Origin: Rubinisphaera margarita
Lineage (GTDB): Bacteria > Planctomycetota > Planctomycetia > Planctomycetales > Planctomycetaceae
NCBI RefSeq assembly: GCF_022267515.1
Contig: NZ_JAKFGB010000022.1
Coordinates: forward strand, 248,001 to 312,000
Length of the DNA: 64,000 nucleotides
Direction of reading: 5' to 3'
How positions within the stretch are numbered: position 1 is the stretch's first letter; every line of letters starts with the position of its first letter. The notes under the pieces are model-generated. The model saw only the letters and a program-made list of their open reading frames with translations. It was not told the DNA's origin and made no database searches. Shown here in pieces: positions 28,802 to 40,364 of the stretch. The translations under genes and the position numbers were made by a program.

Positions 28802-28983
28802 TCGGACAAACCGTCAGATCCGGCGCAACGGAATCAGTCGGGACAGCGCGTTCAGACGTTCTATTCGGTCCCCGCAATACGTCGGATCGGAGCGAAACTG
28901 GCAAGTGGCAGCTTGACGCCCTGTGTATCGGGATTCAAACTGATGCAGAGTGTCCCCTGACTTTTTGAGACAGCTGCACGTCC

Positions 28984-29400
28984 ATGCAAGCCAAGCTGAT
29001 TCCTGTTGATAAAGGGCGTGAGATCGTCATTACCCGTGATGTGACCGTAGTTGGTCGCAAGCACGGGGCCTGCGATGTGGTGATCGACCATCCCAGCATC
29101 TCCAAGATGCACTGCATCGTCGCCCGCACCGACGGCCTGCTCTTCATCCGCGATCTCGGCAGCACCAACGGAACCAAGGTCAACGGACAGCGTGTCCTTC
29201 GCGGCGCCATTCTTCCCGGCGACGAGCTCGCCTTCGCCAAAGTGAAATTCAAGGTCTTCATGGGTCCCGATGACGAAGAAGACGTCAACGGCCGCGAAAG
29301 AACCGAAGTCATCGAACAGGACGCCGCCACGGCCGATTCGTCTGAATTCGAACTGCTCCCCGAGGACGAAATGATCTCGTTCCTCGACGACGAAGACTGA
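28984..29400 (+). CDS. FHA-domain protein
   Basis: 138 aa. Residues of roughly 20-95 make up one FHA domain that would read phosphothreonine: VVGRKHGACDVVIDHPSISKMHC with the conserved Arg and Ser-x-x-His residues, then GSTNGTKVNGQRV. The last 40 residues are highly acidic and end in FLDDED. No membrane segment. It may be a partner of one of the Ser/Thr kinases; none is adjacent. Start ATG at 28984 in the context of an upstream gap of 182 bases without a distinct promoter. Confidence 0.88.
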   Translation: MQAKLIPVDKGREIVITRDVTVVGRKHGACDVVIDHPSISKMHCIVARTDGLLFIRDLGSTNGTKVNGQRVLRGAILPGDELAFAKVKFKVFMGPDDEEDVNGRERTEVIEQDAATADSSEFELLPEDEMISFLDDED

Positions 29401-29455
29401 GCCACGCTTCGCCGGCGACCTCTGCAGGGTGCCGTCTCGCTTTTTGTCAGCCGAG

Positions 29456-29494
<39 letters not shown>

Positions 29495-29527
29495 TTCGAC
29501 CACTGACAGTTACCAGTGGCCAAACCC

Positions 29528-30232
29528 CTACTGCGGTTGACCCCAGATTTTCTCCAGCAGCGCGTACATCCTGGGATCATGCGCTTTCAGTTCGGTGGCG
29601 TTGAACGGGAAGAAATCATTCTGGCCGAAATAGGCTTCCGTGTTTTCAGCGAAGTATTCTTTCGCATTCGTGATCGCGTACGCGCGTTCAATCTTTCCGT
29701 TGCCGCGCCGCACCTGATCGTAAAGTCCGGTCGACTTTGCGGCGTCATAGGCGGCTTTGATATCGACATGATCAAAACCGAGGACCTGATCGTGATAGGC
29801 ATGGGCCAGTTCGTGCAGCACGAAGACCGGCATGCGTTTCACTTCCTTCTCGAAGATCGCGATGTTGGTGAACTCGACACAGCGGGCCATCTCCGGATTG
29901 CGATCGTTCTTCTTCAGCCAGTCGACTGACGGATGATACACGGCCTTCGGACCAATCCCCGGATACAGCGGCGAGAACCAGAGTGTCACCTGTTGCAGTT
30001 GCGGGATGTGTCGCTCCGGCACGACGTCTATGATGAAGCAGAGTTGTTCTTCCAGCAGCTTGAGAGCCCGTGCCGTTTCGTCGGGGCTGTCGCGTTCGAG
30101 TCGCGTATCGAGGTGCAGGGTCCACCCCTGGATCTCGACCTGTCGGAAGGTCGGCTCCGCAGCCTGACTGTGGACCGTCAAAGAAGCCAGCAGGAGGGGT
30201 AGAACAAGAAGCACTCTGCGGAACGCAAGCAT
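29528..30232 (-). CDS. Secreted HExxH metallopeptidase-like protein
   Basis: 234 aa from the ATG at 30232, which has AGGAG seven bases upstream; the longer frame to 30271 lacks a signal. A signal peptide (about 1-25, ending SQAAEP) directs export. VFVLHELAHAYHDQVLG carries the zinc site HELAH, and the downstream ENTEAYFGQND supplies the likely third ligand, a glutamate, about 67 residues later. That spacing resembles anthrax lethal factor-type (ATLF-like) and other gluzincins. Substrate unknown. It is on the same strand as lpxI, 84 bases from its stop, but a functional link is unlikely. Whether it is catalytic is not provable from sequence. Confidence 0.75.
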   Translation of the reverse strand: MLAFRRVLLVLPLLLASLTVHSQAAEPTFRQVEIQGWTLHLDTRLERDSPDETARALKLLEEQLCFIIDVVPERHIPQLQQVTLWFSPLYPGIGPKAVYHPSVDWLKKNDRNPEMARCVEFTNIAIFEKEVKRMPVFVLHELAHAYHDQVLGFDHVDIKAAYDAAKSTGLYDQVRRGNGKIERAYAITNAKEYFAENTEAYFGQNDFFPFNATELKAHDPRMYALLEKIWGQPQ

Positions 30233-30316
30233 GGCGGATCTCCTGCAAAGAACAGCGGACGGAAGATCCAATGGTACCCGGCGACTGTGCCTGTGAAAAC
30301 CAGCTCACCCTGCTCT

Positions 30317-31231
<915 letters not shown>

Positions 31232-31287
31232 GACTCAGGAAACGTAAACCATTTGAACGATTGAAATTGACTTCAGTAACGACTCAC

Positions 31288-32379
31288 TCAGGCCGCGCGA
31301 CGGTGCTCCTGAGGATTCTCGGTCGAGCCAAGCTCGTCCAGACGGGCTTCCAGTTTCTCGACCTGCTTCTGCAGCCGACGAACCGTCTGCCGTGTTTCCG
31401 GCAGCTTGGTCTGAGCGGTCATGATCTTGGACTGCTGTTCCAGCGGCAACGCAGGCGCTCCAAGCAGAGTGGCACCGGCTTCGACGTTGCGGAAGACGCC
31501 GCATTGCGCCATCAGATTCGCGCCTTCGCCAATATGCAGGTGATCAGCGATGCCGACTTGACCGCCGAAGCGGCAGTAGTTGCCGGTGGTCACCGATCCC
31601 GCCAGTCCGACCTGAGACACGATCACGTTGTGTTCCCCGATCTGACAGTTGTGAGCAATCATCACCAGGTTATCGATCTTGGTGCCCCGACCGATCACGG
31701 TCGGCTCGAACATGCCCCGATCGATCGTTGTACACGATCCGACTTCGACGTCCTCTTCGAGAATCACGGAACCAAAATGCTCGATCTTATGAAAGGCGCC
31801 GCCGTGAAAGCGGTAGCCGAATCCGTCTGCTCCGATCACCGAGCCCGAATGGACCTGCACCCGATCTCTCAATTCACAGTTGCCATATACGACAACACGC
31901 GGATGTAGAATGACATTGGTGCCCAGAGTCACATTATGTTGCAGGACAACGCCAGCGTGCAGATGGCAGCCCTCACCGATCTGACAATTGGGGCCAACGG
32001 AAACATGCGGTCCGATGGTCACGCTCGCGTCAATCGTGGCGGTTCGGTCCACGACGGCTGTCGGGTGAATGCCCGGGCGGCGTTCGGGAGCCGACTGGCG
32101 AAACAGCGGCAGCAGCTCAATGAAGGAGTTGAACGGATCCGCGACAACAATGAGGGCTTCCCCATTGAACGGGATCTGACCCGGGTCACATTTTTCAGGG
32201 ATCAGAACAACCGAGGCTGACGCCTTGGCCAGCTGTTTGACCTCCTGGGCGTTGCTGAGAAACGACAGCGTTCCTTCGCGAGATCGCGAGATCGAGGAGA
32301 CGTCATCGACTAACGCATCCGGGTTTCCATGCAGGATTCCGGAGACAAGTTCGGCGATTTTTGCAGCGTTGAGACTCAT
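31288..32379 (-). CDS. lpxD: UDP-3-O-(3-hydroxyacyl)glucosamine N-acyltransferase
   Basis: 363 aa from the ATG at 32379, with AAGGA seven bases upstream; a frame to 32511 adds 44 non-conserved residues. LpxD adds the second acyl chain to UDP-glucosamine in lipid A synthesis. N-terminal domain (1-95) contains the LSFLSNAQEVKQL stretch. Left-handed beta-helix hexapeptide repeats (about 100-320) include the family QVHSGSVIGADGFGYRFH and the catalytic His in IAHNCQIG. A C-terminal helix (KLPETRQTVRRLQKQVEKLEARL) is typical. It precedes lpxI, probably in one transcript. Confidence 0.95.
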   Translation of the reverse strand: MSLNAAKIAELVSGILHGNPDALVDDVSSISRSREGTLSFLSNAQEVKQLAKASASVVLIPEKCDPGQIPFNGEALIVVADPFNSFIELLPLFRQSAPERRPGIHPTAVVDRTATIDASVTIGPHVSVGPNCQIGEGCHLHAGVVLQHNVTLGTNVILHPRVVVYGNCELRDRVQVHSGSVIGADGFGYRFHGGAFHKIEHFGSVILEEDVEVGSCTTIDRGMFEPTVIGRGTKIDNLVMIAHNCQIGEHNVIVSQVGLAGSVTTGNYCRFGGQVGIADHLHIGEGANLMAQCGVFRNVEAGATLLGAPALPLEQQSKIMTAQTKLPETRQTVRRLQKQVEKLEARLDELGSTENPQEHRRAA

Positions 32380-32547
32380 CAGCCCATCCTTGAGCGGTCT
32401 GCGGCAACTCGGGTCACCGGGTGTGTTAACGGACCAATCCCTGGCCCTAACCGAGTGTGTATAGCAAGACGTTCCGGCTCGACGCAAGAGGAGTTCCAAA
32501 CCGGACCACACGTGTGCGGATTTGGCAGTTTTTACAATTGCAGACGC

Positions 32548-32585
32548 GAACAGGGAGTGACCGTCGACACAGTCGCTCCCTGTTC
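32548..32585 (-). terminator. Long hairpin after the DUF1559-type gene
   Basis: GAACAGGGAGTGAC at 32548-32561 pairs with GTCGCTCCCTGTTC at 32572-32585, a 14-bp stem with one G-U pair. It lies 27 bases past the stop of the - strand gene above. No U-tract follows on the - strand, so it may act as a weak or factor-dependent terminator. Confidence 0.4.
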
Positions 32586-32611
32586 ATTCGTTTCAAACTG
32601 CGATTCGACTT

Positions 32612-35143
32612 CTAGAATTCGCCTACAACCTCGCCATCGGCCATCTGGGCGAGGCGTTCGAGCACCACAGGGTCAACATGTTTGCTGACGGTGCGGACCG
32701 ATCCATCCGCCATCAGCACCTGCATCGTTTCCCCATCGGATCCCCCCAGACCATCCGGACCATAAACATACGGTTTATGGGAGAGTCCACGAACGGTGCT
32801 TTCTCCCCCCTGAGCCCAGGGGCCGTGATCGTCAGATGCTGACGTGATCATCATCGTGTTGCTCATCCCGTCGGTGATGTCCCTCATCCGTGTCTCACGA
32901 TCGTAGCCGAAGATGCCACAACCTTGCTGTCCGATTTTGAGTTCCGGGGCATTCTTCCCCACGCCGGCAATGGCGACATAATGCGTGATGCCGTATTCAC
33001 TATCCCCTTCATTCATGCCGGGATCGAGCAGATTGGGGATCTGGATCTGGGCCATTTCATCGTTGATCTCTTTGTTCCAGGCCAGCTTGCGATCGATTTT
33101 CTCGTAGAGCGGAGCCTGTTCGATGAACGGAAGGATCGATACGACCCAGCTCAACCGGTCTTCAGGCTGTTCCAGGTCCTCGTTGGGAATCGTTGCGGAC
33201 GGGAAATGCTTGTAAACGTCGTGATAGTTGTGCATCGCCAGTCCAAGTTGCTTCAGGTTGTTTGAAGACTGCGTCCTGCGAGCCGCCTGGCGGGCCGCCT
33301 GAACAGCTGGCAACAGCAACGCGACCCCCACGCCGGCCACGGCGGCTGTGCTCATTCCGGCGTTGCCGCCGAACATCGGAAACCCTGCCGTCGAGCTGCG
33401 TGAGTACATCGTGCAACCGTTCTCATCGCAGACCGACACGGCCAGGTTCGGAAACAGCGGAGCGGTGATTCGCTCGGGCGGCGGGAAGTCCTCGATGTAA
33501 ACCGGGAGTTCCTCGTCTCCTTCAAGACCCTCGCTCAACGCGGCGGACTGGAGCATCGGAAGGAACGGCATGCCCAGATTCAGCAGCAGCTGATAGGTAT
33601 CGCGCGTGTTCATCGCACTGATCGAACTGAACTCCGCCGGCAATGCTCCGAGCGCCGTTTTGTATTCTTCGTCCGGTTTCCAGCTGGGAAGCTTGCCTTC
33701 AACTCGCAAACGAAAGGCTTCCACGGCCTGGGGCATCAGTGCCACGACAAGCCAGTTGTCGACCACCTGAACCGCACCGTACTGCACCGCCTGATCGCCA
33801 TCCCCCGTAATATCAAAGACGATCAGATCGTGACCGTCCTTCTCGATCCGGAAGGGATAAACCGGCCAGTCGTAGTACTCGCCGTCTTCTTCAGCCTCTT
33901 CGAGACGTGTCATCTGCCCGTCGATAAAGGCCTTGACCTGATCGGGGTTCTTGAGCTCGACGCACAACGCGGCTCCCATACCGAACATCCCGCCATTGGC
34001 ATCGTCATACTGGCAAACGACATCACCGAAGTGAGCGAGCAAATCCGCTTTCGGATCAAAGCCCAGCATCTTGGGCAGCGAATCGATCATCGCTTCCGCC
34101 TGATCCTGCTGCGGTCCCCCCACGACTTTCGCGGCGTTCCGGGCCAGCGCGATCAACGCGTCGTAAGTCGCTTCGGCATCGTATTGCGAGGCCATGAACC
34201 AGTTCATCTTCGAGGGCATGGGCGGCAGATCGTCCATGGTCATCATCGGGCCGTCCGATCGCCCCAATCCGACGATCTGAGTTTCAGTCCAGTTCGCTTC
34301 GCCCTTATAGCCCGTGCGGGCGACGACGGTTTCGAGCCTGTCCATGCCAACGAGCTTGAGGACATCGGCTACCGTCAACTGCTGTTCGGTCGGAACCGGC
34401 AACGGAATTGAGCCGTACTTCTTCTGCAACGCGGTCCAGTCGAGCCAGAAGAGCCCGGTTTGTGCGAAGTCGACGTCTTTGGCTTTCACGGCTGCAAAAC
34501 TCTCATTGTCCGCCAGCGTCGGCTCGTCGCCGGAAATACAGGCCATTGTCTGCTGAACGACATTTGCGCCCACGGCGACAACGAGGCTCTCCCCTTCTTT
34601 CCAGAGGCCGACCTGAATGCCGGGGGACTGAGGGATAATGAAATGAGCGACCGACCGTCCGTTGATGCGTTCAACTTCGAGTTGAATCCCTTCGCGTTCG
34701 AGCGACTGCCCCAACAGATTCGTCGCCGCTTCGGCCCATCGCCCCCCCGCATTGAAGATAATCCGCGAAGAGGGTATGGGATCCTGAGGATCGGACGACA
34801 GCGAAGCCGCCACGATGTAGCCCTGACCAATCAGGTCTGCGGCCACTTCGCGGGCTTGCCGGGCGTTCCCGCTTTCATCACGGGCGATCATGAATTCGAT
34901 GATGCGATCGAAGACATCCGCGAGACCCGACTCGACGAAGGCCTGATACTCGGCCGTTTCGGAGTACGCCTCTTTGTGATCGGTGAGACCATCAAACGAC
35001 GTATAAAGGAAGGTGTTCTGTGGAATGAGATCCTCAGGAGCAGCCGCCTGCCACATGAAGCCTTTCGCGACATTCCAGCTGATCACCACCGTTGCCAGAA
35101 GTGCCGCCAGAATCGTGTACCGGGATTTCCCCCATCTCGCCAT
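32612..35143 (-). CDS. DUF1559-type planctomycete protein with long N-terminal extension
   Basis: 843 aa from the ATG at 35143, with AAGGAG seven bases upstream. N-terminal membrane helix (about 10-30) anchors the protein outside. Residues of roughly 35-560 are a DUF3352-like region (NTFLYTSFDGL, then GEANWTETQIVGL, then AEFSSISAMNTRDTYQLLLNLG). Residues of roughly 590-840 are DUF1559: LLPAVQAARQAARRTQSSNNLKQLGLAMHNYHD, then FPSATIPN, then DGMSNTMMI, ending in VLMADGSVRTVSKHVD, the H-X9-DG-like motif. DUF1559 proteins are a large planctomycete family (about 300-350 aa) related to pilin/pseudopilin heads. The fusion to a 550-residue N-terminal module is the unusual part; function unknown. Confidence 0.82.
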   Translation of the reverse strand: MARWGKSRYTILAALLATVVISWNVAKGFMWQAAAPEDLIPQNTFLYTSFDGLTDHKEAYSETAEYQAFVESGLADVFDRIIEFMIARDESGNARQAREVAADLIGQGYIVAASLSSDPQDPIPSSRIIFNAGGRWAEAATNLLGQSLEREGIQLEVERINGRSVAHFIIPQSPGIQVGLWKEGESLVVAVGANVVQQTMACISGDEPTLADNESFAAVKAKDVDFAQTGLFWLDWTALQKKYGSIPLPVPTEQQLTVADVLKLVGMDRLETVVARTGYKGEANWTETQIVGLGRSDGPMMTMDDLPPMPSKMNWFMASQYDAEATYDALIALARNAAKVVGGPQQDQAEAMIDSLPKMLGFDPKADLLAHFGDVVCQYDDANGGMFGMGAALCVELKNPDQVKAFIDGQMTRLEEAEEDGEYYDWPVYPFRIEKDGHDLIVFDITGDGDQAVQYGAVQVVDNWLVVALMPQAVEAFRLRVEGKLPSWKPDEEYKTALGALPAEFSSISAMNTRDTYQLLLNLGMPFLPMLQSAALSEGLEGDEELPVYIEDFPPPERITAPLFPNLAVSVCDENGCTMYSRSSTAGFPMFGGNAGMSTAAVAGVGVALLLPAVQAARQAARRTQSSNNLKQLGLAMHNYHDVYKHFPSATIPNEDLEQPEDRLSWVVSILPFIEQAPLYEKIDRKLAWNKEINDEMAQIQIPNLLDPGMNEGDSEYGITHYVAIAGVGKNAPELKIGQQGCGIFGYDRETRMRDITDGMSNTMMITSASDDHGPWAQGGESTVRGLSHKPYVYGPDGLGGSDGETMQVLMADGSVRTVSKHVDPVVLERLAQMADGEVVGEF

Positions 35144-35512
35144 CGCTCGTCTCCTTCTGCTCAAAGGTAGCTACTCGATCAGTGGTCCCGATTCCTGAAG
35201 GCCGTCCAGCCATCAGTGAACCAATGTCAAACATAACGAGTCAAACAGAGACTGGCGAGGATTTCCCGGGAGTTCCGACGAACTTCCCCCATTCAGACAG
35301 AGCAAAAGCCTGGAATCACAAGACGCGGGCACCACGAGCAACCAAGTCCACTCCCGAGGGTCCTCTGTGCGGCCCGGAAGGGCGTGACTCGAAAGGGGGA
35401 GGCGTTGCTTCAAGCAGAAGGCAACTCGAGCACGTGAAGCAGAAAGAATCAAACTTGGGGAGAACGCGGTTTACGCGCGATCTCCCTTGTGAGATCAACC
35501 GATCGATGACTG
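35144..35512. other. Intergenic gap
   Basis: 369 bases between two - strand genes. Overlapping open frames exist on both strands but none resembles a protein family. No hairpin with a U-run or repeat was seen. Confidence 0.4.
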
Positions 35513-36643
<1,131 letters not shown>

Positions 36644-36790
36644 GGAACTATACTCTCGTCGAGTTACTCGAACTAAGCGGGCCGGCGATGCGGGTTTTCA
36701 GGCCGGATTCTGCATGCGGATTATACGCAATCGGGCGTGCTGCCGCGCCGGGCAGTGTGAAAAATGCGACCAGTTGTCGCGGGGCGCACT

Positions 36791-37696
36791 CTACACGTCG
36801 AGCCACAGGTCTGCAATTCCGAACAACAGCAGCCCGAAACTGATCACGGCATTCACATTGAAGAACGCGACGCCGGCTCGGGACAGGTCCGACGGCTTCA
36901 CGAGCAGATGTTCGTACACCAGCAGGCAGGCCATGAGAACGACTCCGACCAGAAAGATCGTCGACAGCGGACTGGTGACCGCGAAGGCGATCAACGCTGC
37001 CGCACACAGGAAATGGCTCGTCGCGGCCACCTTCAGAGCCTTCGGGACCCCCAGGCGAGCGGGGATGCTGTGCAGACCGGCGGAGCGATCGTACTCCGCG
37101 TCCTGACACGCATAAATAATGTCGAAACCGCCAACCCAGAAGAAAATCGCCGCGGCCAGCCACCACAAACTCGGCTCCAGAGAACCGGTCAGGGCGACCC
37201 ACGTGGCCAGCGGGGAAAGCATCAACGCCGCAGCCAGCCAGTAATGAGCCAGCATGCTGAACCGTTTGATCAGCGAATAAGCGAGCAGAAACAGCAGGAC
37301 GGGGACCGAAAGCATCAGCGGAAGCTGATTCGGCAAGAACAGCAGCGTTGAGGCGATGAATCCCAGGCTGCTGAGGATCGTCAGAGCGAGAACGCTTCCC
37401 GCACTCAGCAATCCCGCCGGGATGTGCCGGCCGGCCGTCCGGGGATTCTCGGCGTCGAACTTCCGATCCGCGTACCGGTTGAAGGCCATCGCCGCCGTGC
37501 GGGCAAAAACCATGCACAGCAGCACCCCCAGCAGATCCTGCCAGCGGAACGGAGCGACGGTTGACCAGGCCAGAATCGCACTCAACAGAGCGAACGGCAG
37601 CGCAAAGATCGTATGACTGAACCGGATCAGGCCCAGATACAGCGAAAGTTGCGACGGTCGTGGTTGTTCGGCTGCAGTCATCGAGTCATTTCTCAT
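36791..37696 (-). CDS. mqnP: UbiA-family prenyltransferase, probably MqnP
   Basis: 301 aa, eight to nine membrane helices. UbiA proteins attach isoprenoid chains to aromatic acceptors. The first Asp-rich motif is AAMAFNRYADRKFDAENPRT with Asn73, Asp77 and Asp81. The second is DIIYACQDAEYDRSAGLHSIPARLG. This branch, with the NPRTAGR loop, is typical of the prenyltransferase found with futalosine genes (MqnP, 4-hydroxybenzoate polyprenyltransferase-like). Its position before mqnE on the same strand supports menaquinone synthesis. The start could be M1 or the Met at residue 6. Confidence 0.88.
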   Translation of the reverse strand: MRNDSMTAAEQPRPSQLSLYLGLIRFSHTIFALPFALLSAILAWSTVAPFRWQDLLGVLLCMVFARTAAMAFNRYADRKFDAENPRTAGRHIPAGLLSAGSVLALTILSSLGFIASTLLFLPNQLPLMLSVPVLLFLLAYSLIKRFSMLAHYWLAAALMLSPLATWVALTGSLEPSLWWLAAAIFFWVGGFDIIYACQDAEYDRSAGLHSIPARLGVPKALKVAATSHFLCAAALIAFAVTSPLSTIFLVGVVLMACLLVYEHLLVKPSDLSRAGVAFFNVNAVISFGLLLFGIADLWLDV

Positions 37697-38113
37697 CAGT
37701 GGAAGAGCGCGATTCTAGTCGCCGGCAGAACCGAACTCAAACTGGCCGTGCTGAAACGTCACCTTCGATCCCGGGTTCGAAACGCGGTTGGCCCAGACGA
37801 GCATGTCCAGGGGACGAGTCACAGGAAGAGGCCGTCCTTCGCCGAGAAAAAGGCCAGCGATTCTTCGGCGAGCGGCAGACGGCTGACCAAGAGAGCGTCG
37901 GTCAGCTTCCACTTGCGGCTCCGCCACTCAGACGCACGCGTCTGAGCCATCCCTGATCTCAACGAGGGTATCGGACTATCCGACGCATCGGAATCGGCAA
38001 ATAATTCCCCTCGACTGCCTGTCCCTGCTTTTCCCAAGACAGAAGTTGACCTGTCTTTCCTGATTCTGGTAGCTTCCCGCAAGGAGTCCACTTTTTCAGT
38101 CAGGGTAGATGCT
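37697..38113. other. Intergenic gap before glmS with a possible broken - strand ORF
   Basis: 417 bases. On the - strand, 37950-37819 reads MAQTRASEWRSRKWKLTDAL and onward to a stop, while another frame from about 37850 to 37715 reads LGEGRPLPVTRPLDMLVWAN and onward. Joined by one base in a TTTTT run near 37848 they would make one 80-residue protein-like sequence; no family is recognised. On the + strand TTGACC (38046-38051) lies 17 bases before a poor -10 (GTAGCT), a weak glmS promoter candidate. Confidence 0.25.
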
Positions 38114-39976
38114 ATGTGTGGAATCATCGGTTACGTCGGACATCAGCAGGTCCAGAATCTTTTGCTGGACGGATTACACCGGCTCGAGTACCGCGGGTAC
38201 GACAGTGCTGGAATCGCTGTGCTGGAAGGCGGGCAGATCTCGCTGACGAAGAAAGCCGGCCGCGTCCAGGAACTCGGACATGCCGTCGCCGAGGCTCCGC
38301 TTCAGGGTCACATTGGCATCGGCCATACCCGCTGGGCAACGCACGGCGAGGTCAACGACACCAACTCTCACCCTCATTTCGGCGGCGACGGTGAAATTTG
38401 CCTCGTGCACAACGGAGTGATCGAGAACTACTCGACGCTGCGGAAGAAGCTCAGAGAACGCGGTTTCGAGTTCGTCACCACGACCGACTCGGAAGTTGTC
38501 GCCCACCTGCTGGCATATGAATATCGTCAGGGACTCGAACAGGGTGGACGGGTCGGTTCCCAACAACTTTGCGTGGACGCTCTTCAGGCCACGCTGATTC
38601 AGCTCAAAGGGACGTACGGTCTGGCTGTTCTGTATCGCGACTGCCCGGACACGATGTATGTGGCCCGCGTCGGCAGCCCGCTCGTCATTGGCATTGGTGA
38701 CCACGAGAACTTTGTCGCCAGCGATGCCAGCCCTCTGGCCGTGCATACCGAAGAAGTCGTCTATCTGTCGGACAACGAGATCGCCATCCTCACCCCCGAT
38801 GATGTCCAGATCATTCACCGCGACAGCGGAGCGGTCGACCTGAAGATCCAGGTGCTCGATCAGTCCGCAGGCGATTCCGAACTGGGCGATTTCCCGCACT
38901 ACATGCTCAAGGAAATCTACGAGCAGCCGCAGTCGATCGAAAACGCCATGCGAGGCCGCTTCGACGAAGATGAAGCCACCGCCGTATTCGGCGGGCTCAA
39001 CATGACGGCCAAGGAACTGCGGAAAGTCGACCGCATCGTCCTCACCGCCTGCGGCACCTCCTGGCACGCCGGTCTGGTGGGCGAATATCTGCTCGAAGAG
39101 TTCGCCCGCATCCCGACCGAAGTCGAATACGCCAGCGAACTCCGGTACCGCAATCCGCCGATGTCCGAGAACACGATGATCTTCTCGATCACCCAGTCGG
39201 GCGAAACGGCTGATACGCTCGCAGCAATGCGGGAATGCAAACGCAAAGGTCATCCGACGCTCGCGATCTGCAACGTGGTCGGTTCAACGATCGCCCGCGA
39301 AGCGGACGGTGGAATTTATCTGCACGCCGGCCCGGAAATCGGAGTCGCTTCGACCAAAGCCTTCACCTCTCAGGTCACAGTGCTCACGTTGCTTTCGCTC
39401 TTCTTCGGTCGCATGCGGCACCTGTCGTACCCCGCCGGGAAGCGAATCATCCGCCATCTTCGGGACATCCCCGCTCAGGTCGAAGAGACACTGAAATGTC
39501 ACGAAATGGTCAAGTACGTCTGCGAGAAGTACGCCCGATACAACAACTTCCTGTACCTGGGTCGCCTCTACAACTTCCCGGTCGCTCTGGAAGGAGCGTT
39601 GAAGCTCAAGGAAATCAGCTACATTCACGCCGAGGGTTACCCGGCTGCCGAGATGAAGCACGGCCCGATCGCTCTGGTCGACGAAGTCACTCCGTCGGTC
39701 TTCGTCGTTCCCAAGTGCGGCATCTACCCCAAGGTCATCAGCAACCTGGAAGAAGTCAAAGCCCGCAAAGGTCCAGTCATCGCCATCGCCTGTAAGGGAG
39801 ATGAAAAGATCGCCGAACTGGCCGACGACGTGATCTACGTGCCGGACGTCGAAGAATACCTGCAGCCGCTCGTCACTTCGATTCCGCTGCAGTTGCTCTC
39901 GTACCACATCGCCCTGCACCGGGGTTGCAACGTCGACCGCCCGCGAAACCTGGCCAAGAGCGTGACGGTGGAATAG
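38114..39976 (+). CDS. glmS: Glutamine-fructose-6-phosphate aminotransferase (isomerizing)
   Basis: 620 aa. GlmS makes glucosamine-6-phosphate for peptidoglycan and lipid A, the first step feeding LpxA-LpxD. Cys2 (after the initiator) is the glutaminase nucleophile in CGIIGYVGHQQVQN. The glutaminase domain includes HTRWATHGEVNDTNSHPH and VHNGVIENY. Two SIS domains follow: one with TACGTSWHAGLVG and SITQSGETADT, the second with LYLGRLYNFPVALEGALKLKEISYIHAEGYPAAEMKHGP. The C-terminus DRPRNLAKSVTVE is the classical ending. No glmS ribozyme-like leader is apparent in the 417-base gap. Complete. Confidence 0.97.
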   Translation: MCGIIGYVGHQQVQNLLLDGLHRLEYRGYDSAGIAVLEGGQISLTKKAGRVQELGHAVAEAPLQGHIGIGHTRWATHGEVNDTNSHPHFGGDGEICLVHNGVIENYSTLRKKLRERGFEFVTTTDSEVVAHLLAYEYRQGLEQGGRVGSQQLCVDALQATLIQLKGTYGLAVLYRDCPDTMYVARVGSPLVIGIGDHENFVASDASPLAVHTEEVVYLSDNEIAILTPDDVQIIHRDSGAVDLKIQVLDQSAGDSELGDFPHYMLKEIYEQPQSIENAMRGRFDEDEATAVFGGLNMTAKELRKVDRIVLTACGTSWHAGLVGEYLLEEFARIPTEVEYASELRYRNPPMSENTMIFSITQSGETADTLAAMRECKRKGHPTLAICNVVGSTIAREADGGIYLHAGPEIGVASTKAFTSQVTVLTLLSLFFGRMRHLSYPAGKRIIRHLRDIPAQVEETLKCHEMVKYVCEKYARYNNFLYLGRLYNFPVALEGALKLKEISYIHAEGYPAAEMKHGPIALVDEVTPSVFVVPKCGIYPKVISNLEEVKARKGPVIAIACKGDEKIAELADDVIYVPDVEEYLQPLVTSIPLQLLSYHIALHRGCNVDRPRNLAKSVTVE

Positions 39977-40301
39977 TCCACTCCCGCTGCCTCGCAAAGT
40001 ATGCCACTGGCTGAGCCAGTGCGGCCCGGATGGTTTCACCCAATAAGGCGCGAATGGCGCTGCCTCTTGTCGCGGGCGCGACCCGCCCGCTGAGGCGGAC
40101 GGGCCACCCGTTGAATCTCAATTCTGTGCGGCCGGGTCTCGAAGAAATCTCGTCCATGGTGCGGCCTCTTGTGACTTCGTCACCCGCCCGTGACGGACGG
40201 GCCACCCACTCCATTACCGTTTCCTGAGACCTGCTAAACTTCACGCCAATGGGATCCGCCAGCGGCTATTCCAGCCTGCGTTCTTGCGAACGCTTTCTGC
40301 G
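39977..40301. repeat. Intergenic gap with several palindromic segments
   Basis: The gap 39977-40364 holds GCCACTGGCTGAGCCAGTGC at about 40002-40021, a relative of repeat family A. It also holds two GACGGGCCACCC segments near 40100 and 40198, each preceded by a Gly/Pro-codon-like GCG-rich stretch and an internal hairpin (CCCGCCCG..CGGACGGG). No gene is seen. Confidence 0.45.
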
Positions 40302-40338
40302 CAAAAAACAAGCCGGCCTCTTCCCGAGACCGGCTTGT
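40302..40338 (-). terminator. Rho-independent terminator after the GlsB/YeaQ gene
   Basis: On the - strand a 9-bp stem ACAAGCCGG/CCGGCTTGT (40330-40338 with 40308-40316) closes a 13-base loop and runs into TTTTTTGC. It lies just past the stop of the small membrane gene. Confidence 0.8.
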
Positions 40339-40364
40339 CCTACCTGATTCGAATTGTCTTCAGC

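Noticed and set aside
36648..37517. Second long - strand frame overlapping the UbiA gene
   Set aside because: The UbiA frame has both Asp-rich motifs and membrane helices; the other frame has none.
37771..37790. GGTTCGAAAC-like sequence as a tRNA T-arm
   Set aside because: The flanking bases do not pair and no acceptor or anticodon stem is found at tRNA spacing.
38046..38074. Strong promoter for glmS
   Set aside because: TTGACC is good but the -10 at 17 bases is GTAGCT, too poor to list as a promoter.
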